A stretch of 64,000 nt of DNA from Andreprevotia chitinilytica DSM 18519 (GTDB lineage: Bacteria > Pseudomonadota > Gammaproteobacteria > Burkholderiales > Chitinibacteraceae): the NCBI RefSeq assembly GCF_000711875.1, contig NZ_JONM01000011.1, positions 1 through 64,000 on the forward strand, written 5' to 3'. The notes below the pieces were generated by a model. It worked only from the letters and a program-made list of their open reading frames with translations. It searched no databases and was not told the origin of the DNA. Every line of letters begins with the position of its first letter. Position 1 is the first letter of the stretch. Below, piece by piece: positions 7,814-16,074 of this stretch. The translations under genes and the position numbers were made by a program.

Positions 7814-8035
7814 GAGGCCTGTTCAAAGGCTCGCAAACTGCCAACTTGAAGCGCCTCAGAGTCTAACTTCCCCCTTCTCGAAGGGGGATTGAGGGGGATT
7901 TCGACGCTGGTAGATACTAGAGATGTCGCAGAAATCCCCCTACCCCCTGCCTGAACGAATCAAAGATTCGCACGGGACAAAAAGGGGGGGTGGCAACGTA
8001 ATCCGTTGTCAAAAAAGACTTTGAACAGGCTCTAA
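7812..8035. repeat. MITE-like palindromic repeat (family R1), copy A
   Basis: The ends are inverted copies: AGGCCTGTTCAAAG on the left and CTTTGAACAGGCTCT on the right. The core contains CCCCCTTCTCGAAGGGGG and then GGGGGATTTCG, answered by AGAAATCCCCC. Related cores occur at 15881, 33119 and 56928. No protein is encoded. The copy abuts the stop codons of both flanking genes. Confidence 0.7.
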
Positions 8036-8421
8036 GCCGACACCGGCGAGCAGATTTCCACCAGGTAGCCATTCAAGTCGCGCACATAGCCGACTATCTG
8101 TCCCCAAGGCTTTTGCTCTGGCGCCTTCAAGGCATGCGCGCCGTGGGCAACGGCATGGGCGTAAGCCGCCATTGGGTCATCGGTCACCAGGCAGATTTCC
8201 ATACTGGCGGGCGTATCGTCCGGCCGCTGCGCACGGATGCTCAAGCCGTGCATGTCGGCCATCTTCTCGTCGGCGAATGCCAGTGCAGTGGAGCCGGTTT
8301 CCATTTCCGCGTACATGTTGCTCTCATGCACGAAGCGCCGCGGCAGCGAAAATGCCTGCTCGTAAAACACCACAGTGGCGGGAACATCGGCAACGTAAAA
8401 CAGCGTGTAACCAAGTTGCAT
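8032..8421 (-). CDS. VOC-family (glyoxalase/bleomycin resistance-like) protein
   Basis: A single vicinal-oxygen-chelate domain of 129 residues. It starts LGYTLFYVADVPATVVFYEQAF and ends GYVRDLNGYLVEICSPV, the usual edge strands with the metal-ligand glutamate near the C-terminus. SLPRRFVHESNMYAEMETGSTALAF fits the family fold. Members range from glyoxalase I to antibiotic-binding proteins, so the substrate cannot be assigned. It lies 99 bases downstream of an AraC-type gene on the same strand, which may regulate or be cotranscribed with it. The stop codon lies at the edge of repeat copy A. Confidence 0.85.
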   Translation of the reverse strand: MQLGYTLFYVADVPATVVFYEQAFSLPRRFVHESNMYAEMETGSTALAFADEKMADMHGLSIRAQRPDDTPASMEICLVTDDPMAAYAHAVAHGAHALKAPEQKPWGQIVGYVRDLNGYLVEICSPVSA

Positions 8422-8520
8422 GGCAATCCTCTACAGGTAGTGAAGTGATGGGGGAAAGTTAGGCGCGCCATGCTGTGGCGTCTTGAACAAATCGGCCACA
8501 AATCGGCCAGCCATCCCCGC

Positions 8521-9339
8521 TCACAGCGGCAGATCACCATGCGCCAGCACGTTGCGGTCTGATGGGGCAAAGCCCCCGAACCGGCGGAACTCGCGTGCCA
8601 TATGCGCTTGATCGCTATAACCGCCTTCCTCGGCGGCGGCTGTCAGGCTGAGCGCTGGATCGGCACGCAGCAAACGCACCGTGCGCTGAAAACGCAGAAT
8701 GGACGCCAGTGTTTTTACCGGCAGCCCCACCGCCTGCTGCATGGCCCGCCGCAAGCTGCGCTCGCTGGTGCCGGCACGGCGGGCCAGCTCCGCCACATGC
8801 AGGCGGCCACCCGAAACGTGCAGCAGATCAATCGCTTCCTGGGTCTGCGTGCTGACGACGGGCTGCGCCCTGGCAGCCAGGGCATTCGATACATCCCGCA
8901 ATGCGGCATGCAATTCGATCACGTTGCACGCCAGATTGAGCGGTGCGGCATGCGCACCGAGCAGTGCGTCCACTTGCCCGCCGACGAGGGTCAGATCACA
9001 GATGGCTGCCGGTTCCACGCCGAGGCAGGCACCGCCCCAGCCAGCGCGAAACCGCACCCCGAGAAACGCCGAGCCGGTTTGCACCGGCACATCAAAGAAC
9101 GTCGTCGACGGCCCGGCGATGATGAGTTGCAGATCGCTCATCGCCCCAGCCTCGTCCAAGCGGAAATGGGTCAGCAGATCAATACGGCCGTCAGGCAGGA
9201 CACGATGCAGTCCGGCCTGGGGCGCGACATAAGACCAGTCTGCTTCTATCGGCTGGTCAGGCGACCAATGAGCAGGGAACTCCTGATAGCCAAAAGGCAG
9301 GTACATGGCATGATGGGATCGCTGAATCGACTCGGCCAT
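8521..9339 (-). CDS. AraC-family transcriptional regulator with DUF6597-like N-terminus
   Basis: A regulator of about 270 residues. The N-terminal part (YQEFPAHWSPDQPIEADWSY, HRVLPDGRIDLLTHF) resembles the DUF6597-type sensor domain found before AraC domains. The C-terminal AraC domain carries both helix-turn-helix segments: LHVAELARRAGTSERSLRRA and LTAAAEEGGYSDQAHMAREF. The start is uncertain: 9339 and an internal ATG at 9306 are both plausible, the latter beginning right at the sensor domain. It is divergent from the alpha/beta hydrolase gene at 9476 and upstream of the VOC gene at 8032; either may be its target. Confidence 0.85.
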   Translation of the reverse strand: MAESIQRSHHAMYLPFGYQEFPAHWSPDQPIEADWSYVAPQAGLHRVLPDGRIDLLTHFRLDEAGAMSDLQLIIAGPSTTFFDVPVQTGSAFLGVRFRAGWGGACLGVEPAAICDLTLVGGQVDALLGAHAAPLNLACNVIELHAALRDVSNALAARAQPVVSTQTQEAIDLLHVSGGRLHVAELARRAGTSERSLRRAMQQAVGLPVKTLASILRFQRTVRLLRADPALSLTAAAEEGGYSDQAHMAREFRRFGGFAPSDRNVLAHGDLPL

Positions 9340-9475
9340 TTTAGGTTGAAAAGCCCACTGTTCTCCCCTACTCGATTGGCCAAGCCGCCCGCCTGCGAAA
9401 CAAATTGCCCCCATTGGAATGCCACGCACACTAGCGCATGGCAGCCATCAATGATGACCCACATCAGGAATCTCA

Positions 9476-10378
9476 ATGCTCGGTTCGTTCGTCGATAGTC
9501 TGTTAACGCGTCTTGCAACCATCGGGCCAACCCTCCGGCGCAGCCATCCGCACGAAGGAAAATTGAAGACGTCTCGCGTGATGACCTCCGTCGGCCCGGT
9601 TCGCGTTTATGACTCGGGCGCAGCAAAACCCTGCGTCGTTTTCGTGCCCGACGGCCCCAACGTCATCGAACACTATGAAGTCCTGATTCAGCTGCTTGCG
9701 CAGGATTTGCGGGTGGTTTGCTTTGATATGCCCGGCTTCGGGCACTCCTTGCCACGGCCCACCTACACGCATTCTCTGGCGCAAGGCGCCACGGCCGTGC
9801 TGGATGTGATGGATCGCCTTGGCATTGCCAGCGCAGGGCTGGCGTTCAGTTGCGCGAATGGTTTCTACGCCTTGCAGGCGGCGCGTATCGCACCGGGGCG
9901 CATCTCGAATTTGATCCTGTCGCAAACGCCGTCGCTGTCGGCGATGCATGCCTGGGCGCATCTGGCCGTCCCCCGGCCAATCCACATTCCGGTGATCGGG
10001 CAGATTGCAGCATGGCTCCTTCGACAGCGCGCGGCGCAGCGCTGGTATGCGCGCGCACTCCCCCGCTCAACCGATCCGCAACCGTTCCAGCAGAAAGCGC
10101 ACGATGCGTTCGCTGCCGGAGGCTGCTTCTGTCTGGCCGGCGTGGTGCAGGGCCTGATGCGCGAGAACGCGGCATCCTTGCAGAAGGTAGCAACACCCTG
10201 CACGGTCATCTGGGGCAGCAAGGACTACTCGCACCGGCATACCGCCCCCAACTCGCTGCATGAATGCATGCCGCACGCGGAGCTGATCCACTTCGACGAC
10301 TGCGGGCATTTTCCTGATATCGAGCAACCTGAGCGTTACGCCTCGATCGTGATCGAGCGCGTCGCCCAACACGCTTGA
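9476..10378 (+). CDS. Alpha/beta hydrolase with non-canonical nucleophile elbow
   Basis: A 300-residue alpha/beta-hydrolase-fold protein. Recognisable parts are VVFVPDGPN (oxyanion region), VVCFDMPGFGHS, a helix rich in QGATAVLDVMDRLG, a late WGSKDYSHR (acid Asp) and DDCGHFPDIEQPERY (catalytic His). The nucleophile elbow, normally GxSxG, reads AFSCANGF at about residues 123-130. Aligning the following helix makes Cys126 the best candidate nucleophile, with Ser125 the alternative. Either it uses a cysteine, as dienelactone hydrolase does, or its activity is altered. No substrate can be named. It is divergent from the AraC gene ending at 8521. Confidence 0.82.
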   Translation: MLGSFVDSLLTRLATIGPTLRRSHPHEGKLKTSRVMTSVGPVRVYDSGAAKPCVVFVPDGPNVIEHYEVLIQLLAQDLRVVCFDMPGFGHSLPRPTYTHSLAQGATAVLDVMDRLGIASAGLAFSCANGFYALQAARIAPGRISNLILSQTPSLSAMHAWAHLAVPRPIHIPVIGQIAAWLLRQRAAQRWYARALPRSTDPQPFQQKAHDAFAAGGCFCLAGVVQGLMRENAASLQKVATPCTVIWGSKDYSHRHTAPNSLHECMPHAELIHFDDCGHFPDIEQPERYASIVIERVAQHA

Positions 10379-10445
10379 CCGTCACTTGCCTGCGGCGGCA
10401 ATCGCTGCCGGTTGACCATTCTCAACGCGGCATAGCGTCATCCGC

Positions 10446-11327
10446 TCACAAATGCGGGGTATTCATCGCGGCCAATTGCCGAATCAACTCGCCGGGGTTC
10501 TGCCCGAAATGCTGGCTGAACCGTCTGGAGAAACTGGCGATTTCCGCATAGCCGACCCGTTGCGCCACATCGCCGACGCTGCGAATGCCGGACTGGAACA
10601 ACTCCCGCGCGCAAGCCATGCGGATATTGAGCAGCATCTGCCGTGGCGAGCAGTGGAAATAGCGCTGACACAAGCGCTGAAAATGCGCCGGACTCACACC
10701 GAAATCCTCGGCCAATTGCTCCACCCGCCACGCCTCGCCGGGCGCATGGCGCACGTTGGCGAACAGCTGGCTTAACGCGTCCAGCGCCTCGTCTTCCTTG
10801 GGCTGCTGCCCTAGGACGCGCTGCAAGAGCCGCATCACCAGTACCAGCGCCGCGTCACAACAAGGGTCGTCTTCAGTCGTGACAAGCGCCTCGCGGCACA
10901 ACACATCGGTCGCCAGATAGAGCTGTTCGTTGCCGATGCTCGGCCAGATCACCACATCGGGCCGGTTCAGCCCGGACCAGCGCGGCATGTCGTACAGCAG
11001 AAACCAGACCGTCCGCCATGCCGGGCCGGTTTTCAGCAAGCCCGTTTCCGAGCCGGCCGGTAGTACCGCCACATCGCCCGGCTGCATCGGCAACGCCTTG
11101 CCACGCTCCAGCACCGCGCCCTCCCCGTCAACGCAGAACACCACCACATGGAATGGCGCATCGCAGCGTTCCACCCGGTAGCCGGCGGTCAGGTTGGAGA
11201 CGCCGGCCATCATGACGTCATAGGTATTCAGGGCCGCCAGCGAGGGGTGATAGAACACCCGCGCCCCGACCTTGCGCTGCTGGTTTTCTGGCGAAATCTC
11301 GAATTTTTCCAGGTAAATCGCTGCCAT
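10446..11327 (-). CDS. AraC-family transcriptional regulator, likely regulator of the GH16 gene
   Basis: A 293-residue regulator. The N-terminal cupin-like sensing domain includes DAPFHVVVFCVDGEGAVLE and MQPGDVAVLPAGSETGL. The C-terminal AraC domain carries WRVEQLAEDFGVSPAHFQRL and SVGDVAQRVGYAEIASFSRR, with the closing HFGQNPGELIR motif. It is divergently transcribed from the secreted GH16 gene at 11488. Sugar-sensing AraC proteins often sit next to the catabolic gene they activate, so control of that enzyme is the simplest inference. The 68-base gap to the convergent hydrolase gene shows no clear terminator. Confidence 0.88.
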   Translation of the reverse strand: MAAIYLEKFEISPENQQRKVGARVFYHPSLAALNTYDVMMAGVSNLTAGYRVERCDAPFHVVVFCVDGEGAVLERGKALPMQPGDVAVLPAGSETGLLKTGPAWRTVWFLLYDMPRWSGLNRPDVVIWPSIGNEQLYLATDVLCREALVTTEDDPCCDAALVLVMRLLQRVLGQQPKEDEALDALSQLFANVRHAPGEAWRVEQLAEDFGVSPAHFQRLCQRYFHCSPRQMLLNIRMACARELFQSGIRSVGDVAQRVGYAEIASFSRRFSQHFGQNPGELIRQLAAMNTPHL

Positions 11328-11380
11328 GACCTCGCCTCAGCATGATTCGGACAAACCGACAGGTGATGTTGTGACATTCA

Positions 11381-11400
11381 AGCGGCGCTGACAAGCCGCT
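11381..11400. promoter_or_regulatory. Short inverted repeat in the AraC/GH16 intergenic region
   Basis: AGCGGC and GCCGCT are separated by 8 bases, between the divergent start codons at 11327 and 11488. It may be an operator for the AraC protein, but 6-bp arms in GC-rich DNA are weak evidence. Confidence 0.25.
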
Positions 11401-11487
11401 AGATTGTGCGGCGCCATGCCGTGAAATATTCGAACGTCATCGTTGGCGGTCAGGCGTGGCCACAATAACAACCAGAGGAAGACGAGC

Positions 11488-12882
11488 ATGAAAACAATCG
11501 GCTACCTGTCGGCGATCCCGCTGGCACTGCTACTGCAAGGCGCTGGGGCAAAAACCCTGAACTTCTCCGGCTTGACCTGGGACGTCCGTACCTCGAACGG
11601 CCAGACACAAGGTCCGGGGCCGAATCTATGGAACGACAACAACGCCTGGGTGGATGCCAACGGCTATCTGCACCTGAAGATCGCCAACAACAACGGCGTT
11701 TGGTCATCCGCCGAAGTCGATCTGGCTGCCAACCAGCGGCTTGGCTTTGGCACCTATCAATTCAAGATGCAGGGCCGGCCCGATCTGTTCGACCAGAACA
11801 TCGTCTTCGGCTTCTTCACCTACCCGCCCAGCGATCTGGGGGCCGATGGCACCAATGAGCTCGATATCGAGTTCTCGCACTGGGGCGACCCGAACGCCTA
11901 TATCGGCAACTACACCGTATGGCCGGTATCCAGCACGCAGCAGAACAGCTGGTCCGGCTTCAACATGAGCCTGCCCGGCAATGAATCCACGCATCGCTTC
12001 AGCTGGAGCAGCACCGAGGTGGATTTCCAGTCGCTGAGCGGCATGCACGATATCGGCGACAACACCGGCCTGTTCGCCAGCTGGAACTTCACGCCGAAGA
12101 CCCCGCCCGCCAACCGGCAAACGGACAATCTGCGCTGGAGTTGCACCACCAACAACCCGGCCGACTGCATCGCGCAAAAGCCGCAGCTGTTCATGATCAA
12201 TCTGTGGCAGGTCGACGGGAAAGCGCCCTCGGACGGCAAGGAAGTGGAAATCGTCCTGACCGAAGTCAAATACGTGCCGGCCGGCACCACACCCACCCCG
12301 ACGCCGGTACCGACGGCTACACCAACACCGGCCCCTACACCCAAGCCAACGGCAACACCGGCACCGACGCCGACACCAACCGCAGCCCCCACGCCGCAAC
12401 CGACTGCGACACCAGTACCAACCCCCAGCGCGTCTTGCTATGCCGCTTGGGACGCGACCAAGGATCACTACAACAGTGGCGACAAGGTCACGCTGAATGG
12501 GGTCAATTACGTCGCCAACTGGTGGACCAACGCCAATCCGGCAAGCAATAGCGGCCCGACTGGCTCCGGCAAGGACTGGACGGTGCTGGGCAATTGCAGC
12601 GACACCGTGCCGACGACCGCACCCACACCAGCCCCGACACCCAAGCCCACGGCAGCCCCGACCAGCACACCAACGACGGTCCCGACACCCGCACCAGCCA
12701 CGCCGACGCCCGCACCGACTCCGGTCGCGTCCTGCCCGGCCTGGACGGAAGGCCCGACTTACCAGGTTGGCAGCTGCGTAACGTATAACGGCGTTCAATA
12801 CGTGGCCCTGATCACGCATACCGCCTACGCCGGCGCGAACTGGAATCCGGCAGCCACGCCTACGCTGTGGAAAGCCAAATAA
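11488..12882 (+). CDS. Secreted GH16-family glycoside hydrolase with two CBM5/12 modules
   Basis: Exported endo-glycanase of 464 residues. The start at 11488 follows a GAGG site and gives a signal peptide ending near LLLQGAGA. The beta-jelly-roll catalytic domain (about 20-250) contains ELDIE, with Glu124, Asp126 and Glu128 as the GH16 nucleophile, assistant and acid/base. A Pro-Thr linker leads to CBM5/12 number one ([25 protein letters not shown]), then a second linker and a C-terminal CBM5/12 (CPAWTEGPTYQVGSCV, NWNPA). GH16 covers beta-glucanases, agarases and others, so the substrate is open; the modules suggest chitin or cell-wall attachment. It is probably regulated by the divergent AraC gene. 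Confidence 0.88.
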   Translation: MKTIGYLSAIPLALLLQGAGAKTLNFSGLTWDVRTSNGQTQGPGPNLWNDNNAWVDANGYLHLKIANNNGVWSSAEVDLAANQRLGFGTYQFKMQGRPDLFDQNIVFGFFTYPPSDLGADGTNELDIEFSHWGDPNAYIGNYTVWPVSSTQQNSWSGFNMSLPGNESTHRFSWSSTEVDFQSLSGMHDIGDNTGLFASWNFTPKTPPANRQTDNLRWSCTTNNPADCIAQKPQLFMINLWQVDGKAPSDGKEVEIVLTEVKYVPAGTTPTPTPVPTATPTPAPTPKPTATPAPTPTPTAAPTPQPTATPVPTPSASCYAAWDATKDHYNSGDKVTLNGVNYVANWWTNANPASNSGPTGSGKDWTVLGNCSDTVPTTAPTPAPTPKPTAAPTSTPTTVPTPAPATPTPAPTPVASCPAWTEGPTYQVGSCVTYNGVQYVALITHTAYAGANWNPAATPTLWKAK

Positions 12883-12898
12883 GCCATCACTGCACGCA

Positions 12899-12930
12899 AA
12901 AAAACCGGAGCCCCCTGCTCCGGTTTTTTA
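12899..12930. terminator. Intrinsic terminator after the GH16 gene
   Basis: A 12-bp stem, AAAAAACCGGAG / CTCCGGTTTTTT, with a 7-base loop. It lies 17 bases after the GH16 stop codon. Confidence 0.9.
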
Positions 12931-12988
12931 TTGGCGGCAATTCGGCATGCGGCACCGATTGATCTGTCGGCTGTCCGTCCCAACCTCA

Positions 12989-14065
12989 ATGCCCATGTCA
13001 TTGCCTAAAGACTATTCCGCCGCAGTCAGCCAGATCATTGCGTCTGCGGGCCAGCGCTATGCCTTCCCAACGGCAGAGGCCGCCCCATCGCCGATCGTCA
13101 TTCGGCAGCACTTCACCGTCGCGAACGAAGCCATTCCCCTGCAAGCACCGGCTTGGCGCGATTACGTCGACCGCATCCTCGATTCCAACATTTCGCGCAC
13201 TCAGCTCACCTACGGCTTCAGGGGCGAAATCGATAGCTATGTCCTCAAGGACATGGTCTATCTGGAAAGCCGCACTGATCCGCTCGCCCAAGCCCGCGCG
13301 CTTGCGCGCATCTCCAGAGACAACGTCCGCGATTACATTTTTCATGTAGCAGTCGAGGGCATCATCGAGACCGAGACGGATGCAATCCGGCAGCGCAAAT
13401 CAGCCCAATTCGTGCCCGGCATTCTGGCGCTGGATATGAATCAGCCGATGCGCATGGTGCGCCCGTCTTATGCCCGGGTATTGGCCTTCTTTTTGCCGCG
13501 CTCGATGGTGGAAGCGGAAATCCCCGATGCGGAATCGATTCACGGCCGCGTGGTGGCCTATACCTCTCCATTGACCCGTTTGATCCTCGATCATCTGCTT
13601 GCGCTATGCCGCCATCTGCCAACGATGAATGGCACGGATGCGGATCACGCCATTCGTACTTGCGCCCAGTTGATCATCGCGGCATTCAGCAAGCAGGCCC
13701 GCTTGAGCAACGGCGCACGGGCCGCCGCCCAGGCGGCGATGTTCGGCAAGATACAGCGTTACATTCAGGACAATCTTTATCAGAAGGATTTATCGCCGGA
13801 ATACATTCTGCTGGCGTTCCCCGTATCGCGCCCTACGCTGTACCGAATGTTCGAACGCGAAGGCGGCCTTGCCGCGTATATCCGCCATTGCCGCTTGCGC
13901 GAAGCCGCCGCCGAATTGATCCGCTCGCCGTGGAGGGCAATCAGCGAGGTTGCCTACGGCTTGGGCTTCAATAGCGCATCGGACTTCACCCGCGCTTTTC
14001 GGCGGGCCTATGGCATGGCACCGCAGGATTTTCGGGGGATGGCGGGGGAGATGGGGTATTTGTGA
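12989..14065 (+). CDS. AraC-family transcriptional regulator (AraC-binding-like N-terminus)
   Basis: A regulator of about 358 residues. The long N-terminal region (AWRDYVDRILDSNISRTQL, YTSPLTRLILDHLLAL) resembles AraC-binding-like domains of regulators such as FeaR. The C-terminal AraC domain carries SPEYILLAFPVSRPTLYRMF, RHCRLREAAAEL, AISEVAYGLGFNSASDFTRAF and a final APQDFRG. An in-frame ATG at 12947 is only 17 bases past the GH16 terminator stem, so 12989 or 12995 is the more likely start; no strong ribosome-binding site decides it. The target is unknown and no divergent partner is present. Confidence 0.82.
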   Translation: MPMSLPKDYSAAVSQIIASAGQRYAFPTAEAAPSPIVIRQHFTVANEAIPLQAPAWRDYVDRILDSNISRTQLTYGFRGEIDSYVLKDMVYLESRTDPLAQARALARISRDNVRDYIFHVAVEGIIETETDAIRQRKSAQFVPGILALDMNQPMRMVRPSYARVLAFFLPRSMVEAEIPDAESIHGRVVAYTSPLTRLILDHLLALCRHLPTMNGTDADHAIRTCAQLIIAAFSKQARLSNGARAAAQAAMFGKIQRYIQDNLYQKDLSPEYILLAFPVSRPTLYRMFEREGGLAAYIRHCRLREAAAELIRSPWRAISEVAYGLGFNSASDFTRAFRRAYGMAPQDFRGMAGEMGYL

Positions 14066-14082
14066 GTTGGTTTGGATGCAGC

Positions 14083-14336
14083 GCCTTTGGCGCGATTAAA
14101 AGCATTTCAAGCGGGAGTTCGTCCCGCAGGCCGCCTCACTTTCTTTGTCTCGCCAAAGAAAGTAAGCCAAGAAAGGCGACCCTCAGCAGCGCCATTGGCT
14201 GAACGAAGCAAAGCTTCGCACGCCAAGGTTCCCGATCAACAAAGGTTGTCGCGGGCGGCTGAAAGGGAGGAAACCCGTCCGCGCGGCGGAACGCGCTGTA
14301 ACGCCTTTACCCGCGCCAACGGCGCATATCCTAAGA
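14083..14336. repeat. Dispersed repeat family R2, copy A
   Basis: A non-coding block that begins after the AraC stop with GCGCCTTTGGCGCG. It contains GCGGGAGTTCGTCCCGC and an inverted pair around TCTCGCC (CTTTCTTTG / CAAAGAAAG), followed by GAAAGGCGACCC. A related block occurs in reverse orientation at 47530-47697 and a diverged one at 29690-29900. It fills the gap before the VOC gene at 14347. Confidence 0.6.
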
Positions 14337-14346
14337 GGCCTCAACC

Positions 14347-14742
14347 ATGCAGCAATCCAACTACCTGTTCTTCACCACCACCTGCGAACAAGCCCTCGAC
14401 TTCTACACCCAATGCGGCCTGGGCAAAGTGGTCGAACTCATCCGCCACGGCACCGATGGGATACCACTCAGGAACGAGGCAATGCGGGGCAAAATCATGC
14501 ATGCCAAATTCGAAGGGCCGGGCGTGCTTTTCTATGCATCGGACAACGACGACGCCGAACCGATGCGCGGCTCGGCGCACATCCTGATGACGGATAGCCG
14601 CGAGCAAACCGACCAGCTATTCGAGCGCCTGAGCCAAGGCGCCAACGTGACTACGCCGCTAGGTGTGCAACCTTGGGGCGATTACTTCGGCAAGCTGACC
14701 GATCAATTCGGCGTGCAATGGATGTTCAACTGCAGCCTTTGA
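14347..14742 (+). CDS. VOC-family protein (PhnB-like)
   Basis: A 131-residue single-domain VOC protein resembling the PhnB/YjdN group. It opens YLFFTTTCEQALDFYTQCGLGKVVELIRHG, has KIMHAKFEGPGVLFYASD in the middle and HILMTDSREQTDQLFERLSQGANV. It ends GDYFGKLTDQFGVQWMFN, the typical last strand. PhnB-like proteins are of unclear function; no metal or substrate is assigned. It stands alone between repeat R2 and the convergent T6SS locus, whose last gene ends 21 bases away. Confidence 0.85.
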   Translation: MQQSNYLFFTTTCEQALDFYTQCGLGKVVELIRHGTDGIPLRNEAMRGKIMHAKFEGPGVLFYASDNDDAEPMRGSAHILMTDSREQTDQLFERLSQGANVTTPLGVQPWGDYFGKLTDQFGVQWMFNCSL

Positions 14743-14763
14743 ATCAGACCATCGCCTCGCCCA

Positions 14764-15153
14764 TCAAGGCGCCAGCACCAGCACCTTGAACTGACTCGGT
14801 ACCACGCGCATGCCCGGCGCATTGGTCGAGTTCTGGATCGAGAGACTGGTCAGCCTAGTGGCCGGGGTGCCTTTGACCAGCACGGTGAACGCCCCGGTCA
14901 GATGGCGTGACGGCCCCATGACCGTGCCGCTGGCAACGCCCAACGCCACGCCGGCATTGTCGCCGTTGGTGAGCGGCGTTACCGTGGCCATGTTGTGGGC
15001 CGGTGTGCCGCCGACCAGGATGTTGAAGGCATTGGGAATCGACATCGGGGCCAGCGCCAGATTCGGGTACGGCAGCGGCGTCATCATCGGCGGCGTGAGG
15101 CACACGTCGGGGAAGCCGATATTCAGGCCCATCATTTGCGTATTCATGAACAT
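14764..15153 (-). CDS. DUF4150 PAAR-like spike-tip protein
   Basis: A PAAR-like protein (DUF4150) of 129 residues, predicted to cap the VgrG spike of the T6SS. It shows the family's pattern of short repeats, FPDVCLTPP, PYPNLALAPMSIPNAFNILVG and GTPAHNMATV, then SRHLTGAFTVLVKGTPATRL. It ends soon after the domain, with no C-terminal toxin extension, so any effector must be a separate protein. It is the last gene of the minus-strand T6SS cluster, 12 bases after the DUF3540 gene. DUF2169, DUF3540 and DUF4150 genes commonly travel together as a T6SS spike-loading set. Confidence 0.85.
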   Translation of the reverse strand: MFMNTQMMGLNIGFPDVCLTPPMMTPLPYPNLALAPMSIPNAFNILVGGTPAHNMATVTPLTNGDNAGVALGVASGTVMGPSRHLTGAFTVLVKGTPATRLTSLSIQNSTNAPGMRVVPSQFKVLVLAP

Positions 15154-15165
15154 CGCATTGCCTCC

Positions 15166-15816
15166 TTAACCAATGTGAATCTGGCCGGCATCCGCCTTGA
15201 CCAGCTCCTTGCCGGTCACCAAGGTGTGACGAGCATGCAAACGGGCGTAATCCTCGGCGGCGTAGTCGATTTGCCCGGCGCGCACCTGCTCCCGCTCCTT
15301 CACTTGCCGGAATGCCACACGGGCGACGTGCATCAAGCGGTCAACCACTGTTTCCATCACCTGCCCGGCGTGGCGCAGCGTACCAATGGCCCCGTGCCAT
15401 TGCCGGCCGTAATAGCTGAGCACATTCGCCCGCAGAACCGCATCTTCGGCACGCAGCGCCAAAGCGCGGCTTTGCAGGGTGATGGCATCCGCCCGTAGCG
15501 TGACCTCCGTTTCACTCTCCAGCGCCACCGGGCCGCCGCAGCCGATCACCATTGCGCCCTCAACACCGATCCGTGCAGCCCGCATGGCGTCGCGCTCCAG
15601 TACTGCAATCAGATAGGCCTGCTTGCGGCTCGGGCCGGAGACCAGCACTTGATCGCCAGCTTCCGGACGCAGCAGGCAGCTGGCAGCAACGCGGCAACTG
15701 CACGGGACCCCACTGAGGTCAGTCAAAAAAGTACCGTGGCCGAGATCGGCGGTCACCGTGCCGATGGCGTGGATGGCGGTATTCGAGTGCGGCAGTTGCG
15801 CCAGTGCAAGCGACAT
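15166..15816 (-). CDS. DUF3540 domain protein, T6SS-associated
   Basis: About 216 residues from the ATG at 15816 (MSLALAQLPHSNTAI); the open frame upstream runs into repeat sequence and is not part of the gene. The family DUF3540 occurs beside DUF2169 and DUF4150 genes in T6SS clusters; its mechanism is unknown to me. The N-terminal part (SCRVAASCLLRPEAGDQVLVSG) resembles the OB-like fold of a spike base. A beta-repetitive stretch follows (ALESETEVTLRADAITLQSRAL), like the VgrG needle. A C-terminal helical tail has REQVRAGQIDYAAED. It could be a spike-like connector or adaptor; this is inference. Confidence 0.8.
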   Translation of the reverse strand: MSLALAQLPHSNTAIHAIGTVTADLGHGTFLTDLSGVPCSCRVAASCLLRPEAGDQVLVSGPSRKQAYLIAVLERDAMRAARIGVEGAMVIGCGGPVALESETEVTLRADAITLQSRALALRAEDAVLRANVLSYYGRQWHGAIGTLRHAGQVMETVVDRLMHVARVAFRQVKEREQVRAGQIDYAAEDYARLHARHTLVTGKELVKADAGQIHIG

Positions 15817-15880
15817 GATTTCTCCTTGATCAAATGCGGGTTGGATTCGGCCGGGCTCTGGTGACGGGGCCTTGTTTACT

Positions 15881-16074
15881 TGGAGCCTATTTACGACTTG
15901 GCTAATGCCATCAATTCCAGCAGCTGGTTTTGGCCTCCCCCTTCTCTGAAGGGGGACTGCGGGGGATTTCGACCCGGCATCAAGTTGCATCGGTCGCCGA
16001 AATCCCCTCCCCTCTTCAAAAAAGGGGGGAACGGTGACCCCGCTACTTCTGAAAAGATCGGGAACGGTTCTAAG
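15881..16074. repeat. MITE-like palindromic repeat (family R1), copy B
   Basis: The core contains CCCCCTTCTCTGAAGGGGG, GGGGGATTTCG and an answering GAAATCCCC, as in copies A and C. The right end, AAGATCGGGAACGGTTCT, resembles AAGATCGTGAACAGGCTC at 30016. It lies inside the spike-adaptor module, between the pentapeptide and DUF3540 genes, and its right end overlaps the pentapeptide gene's stop codon. Confidence 0.65.

Noticed and set aside
11704-12819. 371-codon frame antisense to the GH16 gene
   Set aside because: It is the shadow of the signal/catalytic/linker codons; the Pro-Thr linkers read as Gly/Val/Arg runs on the reverse strand.
14083-14587. 171-codon frame starting in the R2 repeat before the VOC gene
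   Set aside because: Its first half is translated repeat (VSPKKVSQERR-type sequence seen wherever R2 occurs) and its second half is out of frame with the VOC gene.
15817-15990. 58-codon N-terminal extension of the DUF3540 protein
   Set aside because: It runs through repeat R1 sequence and the recognisable protein begins at MSLALAQ (15816).
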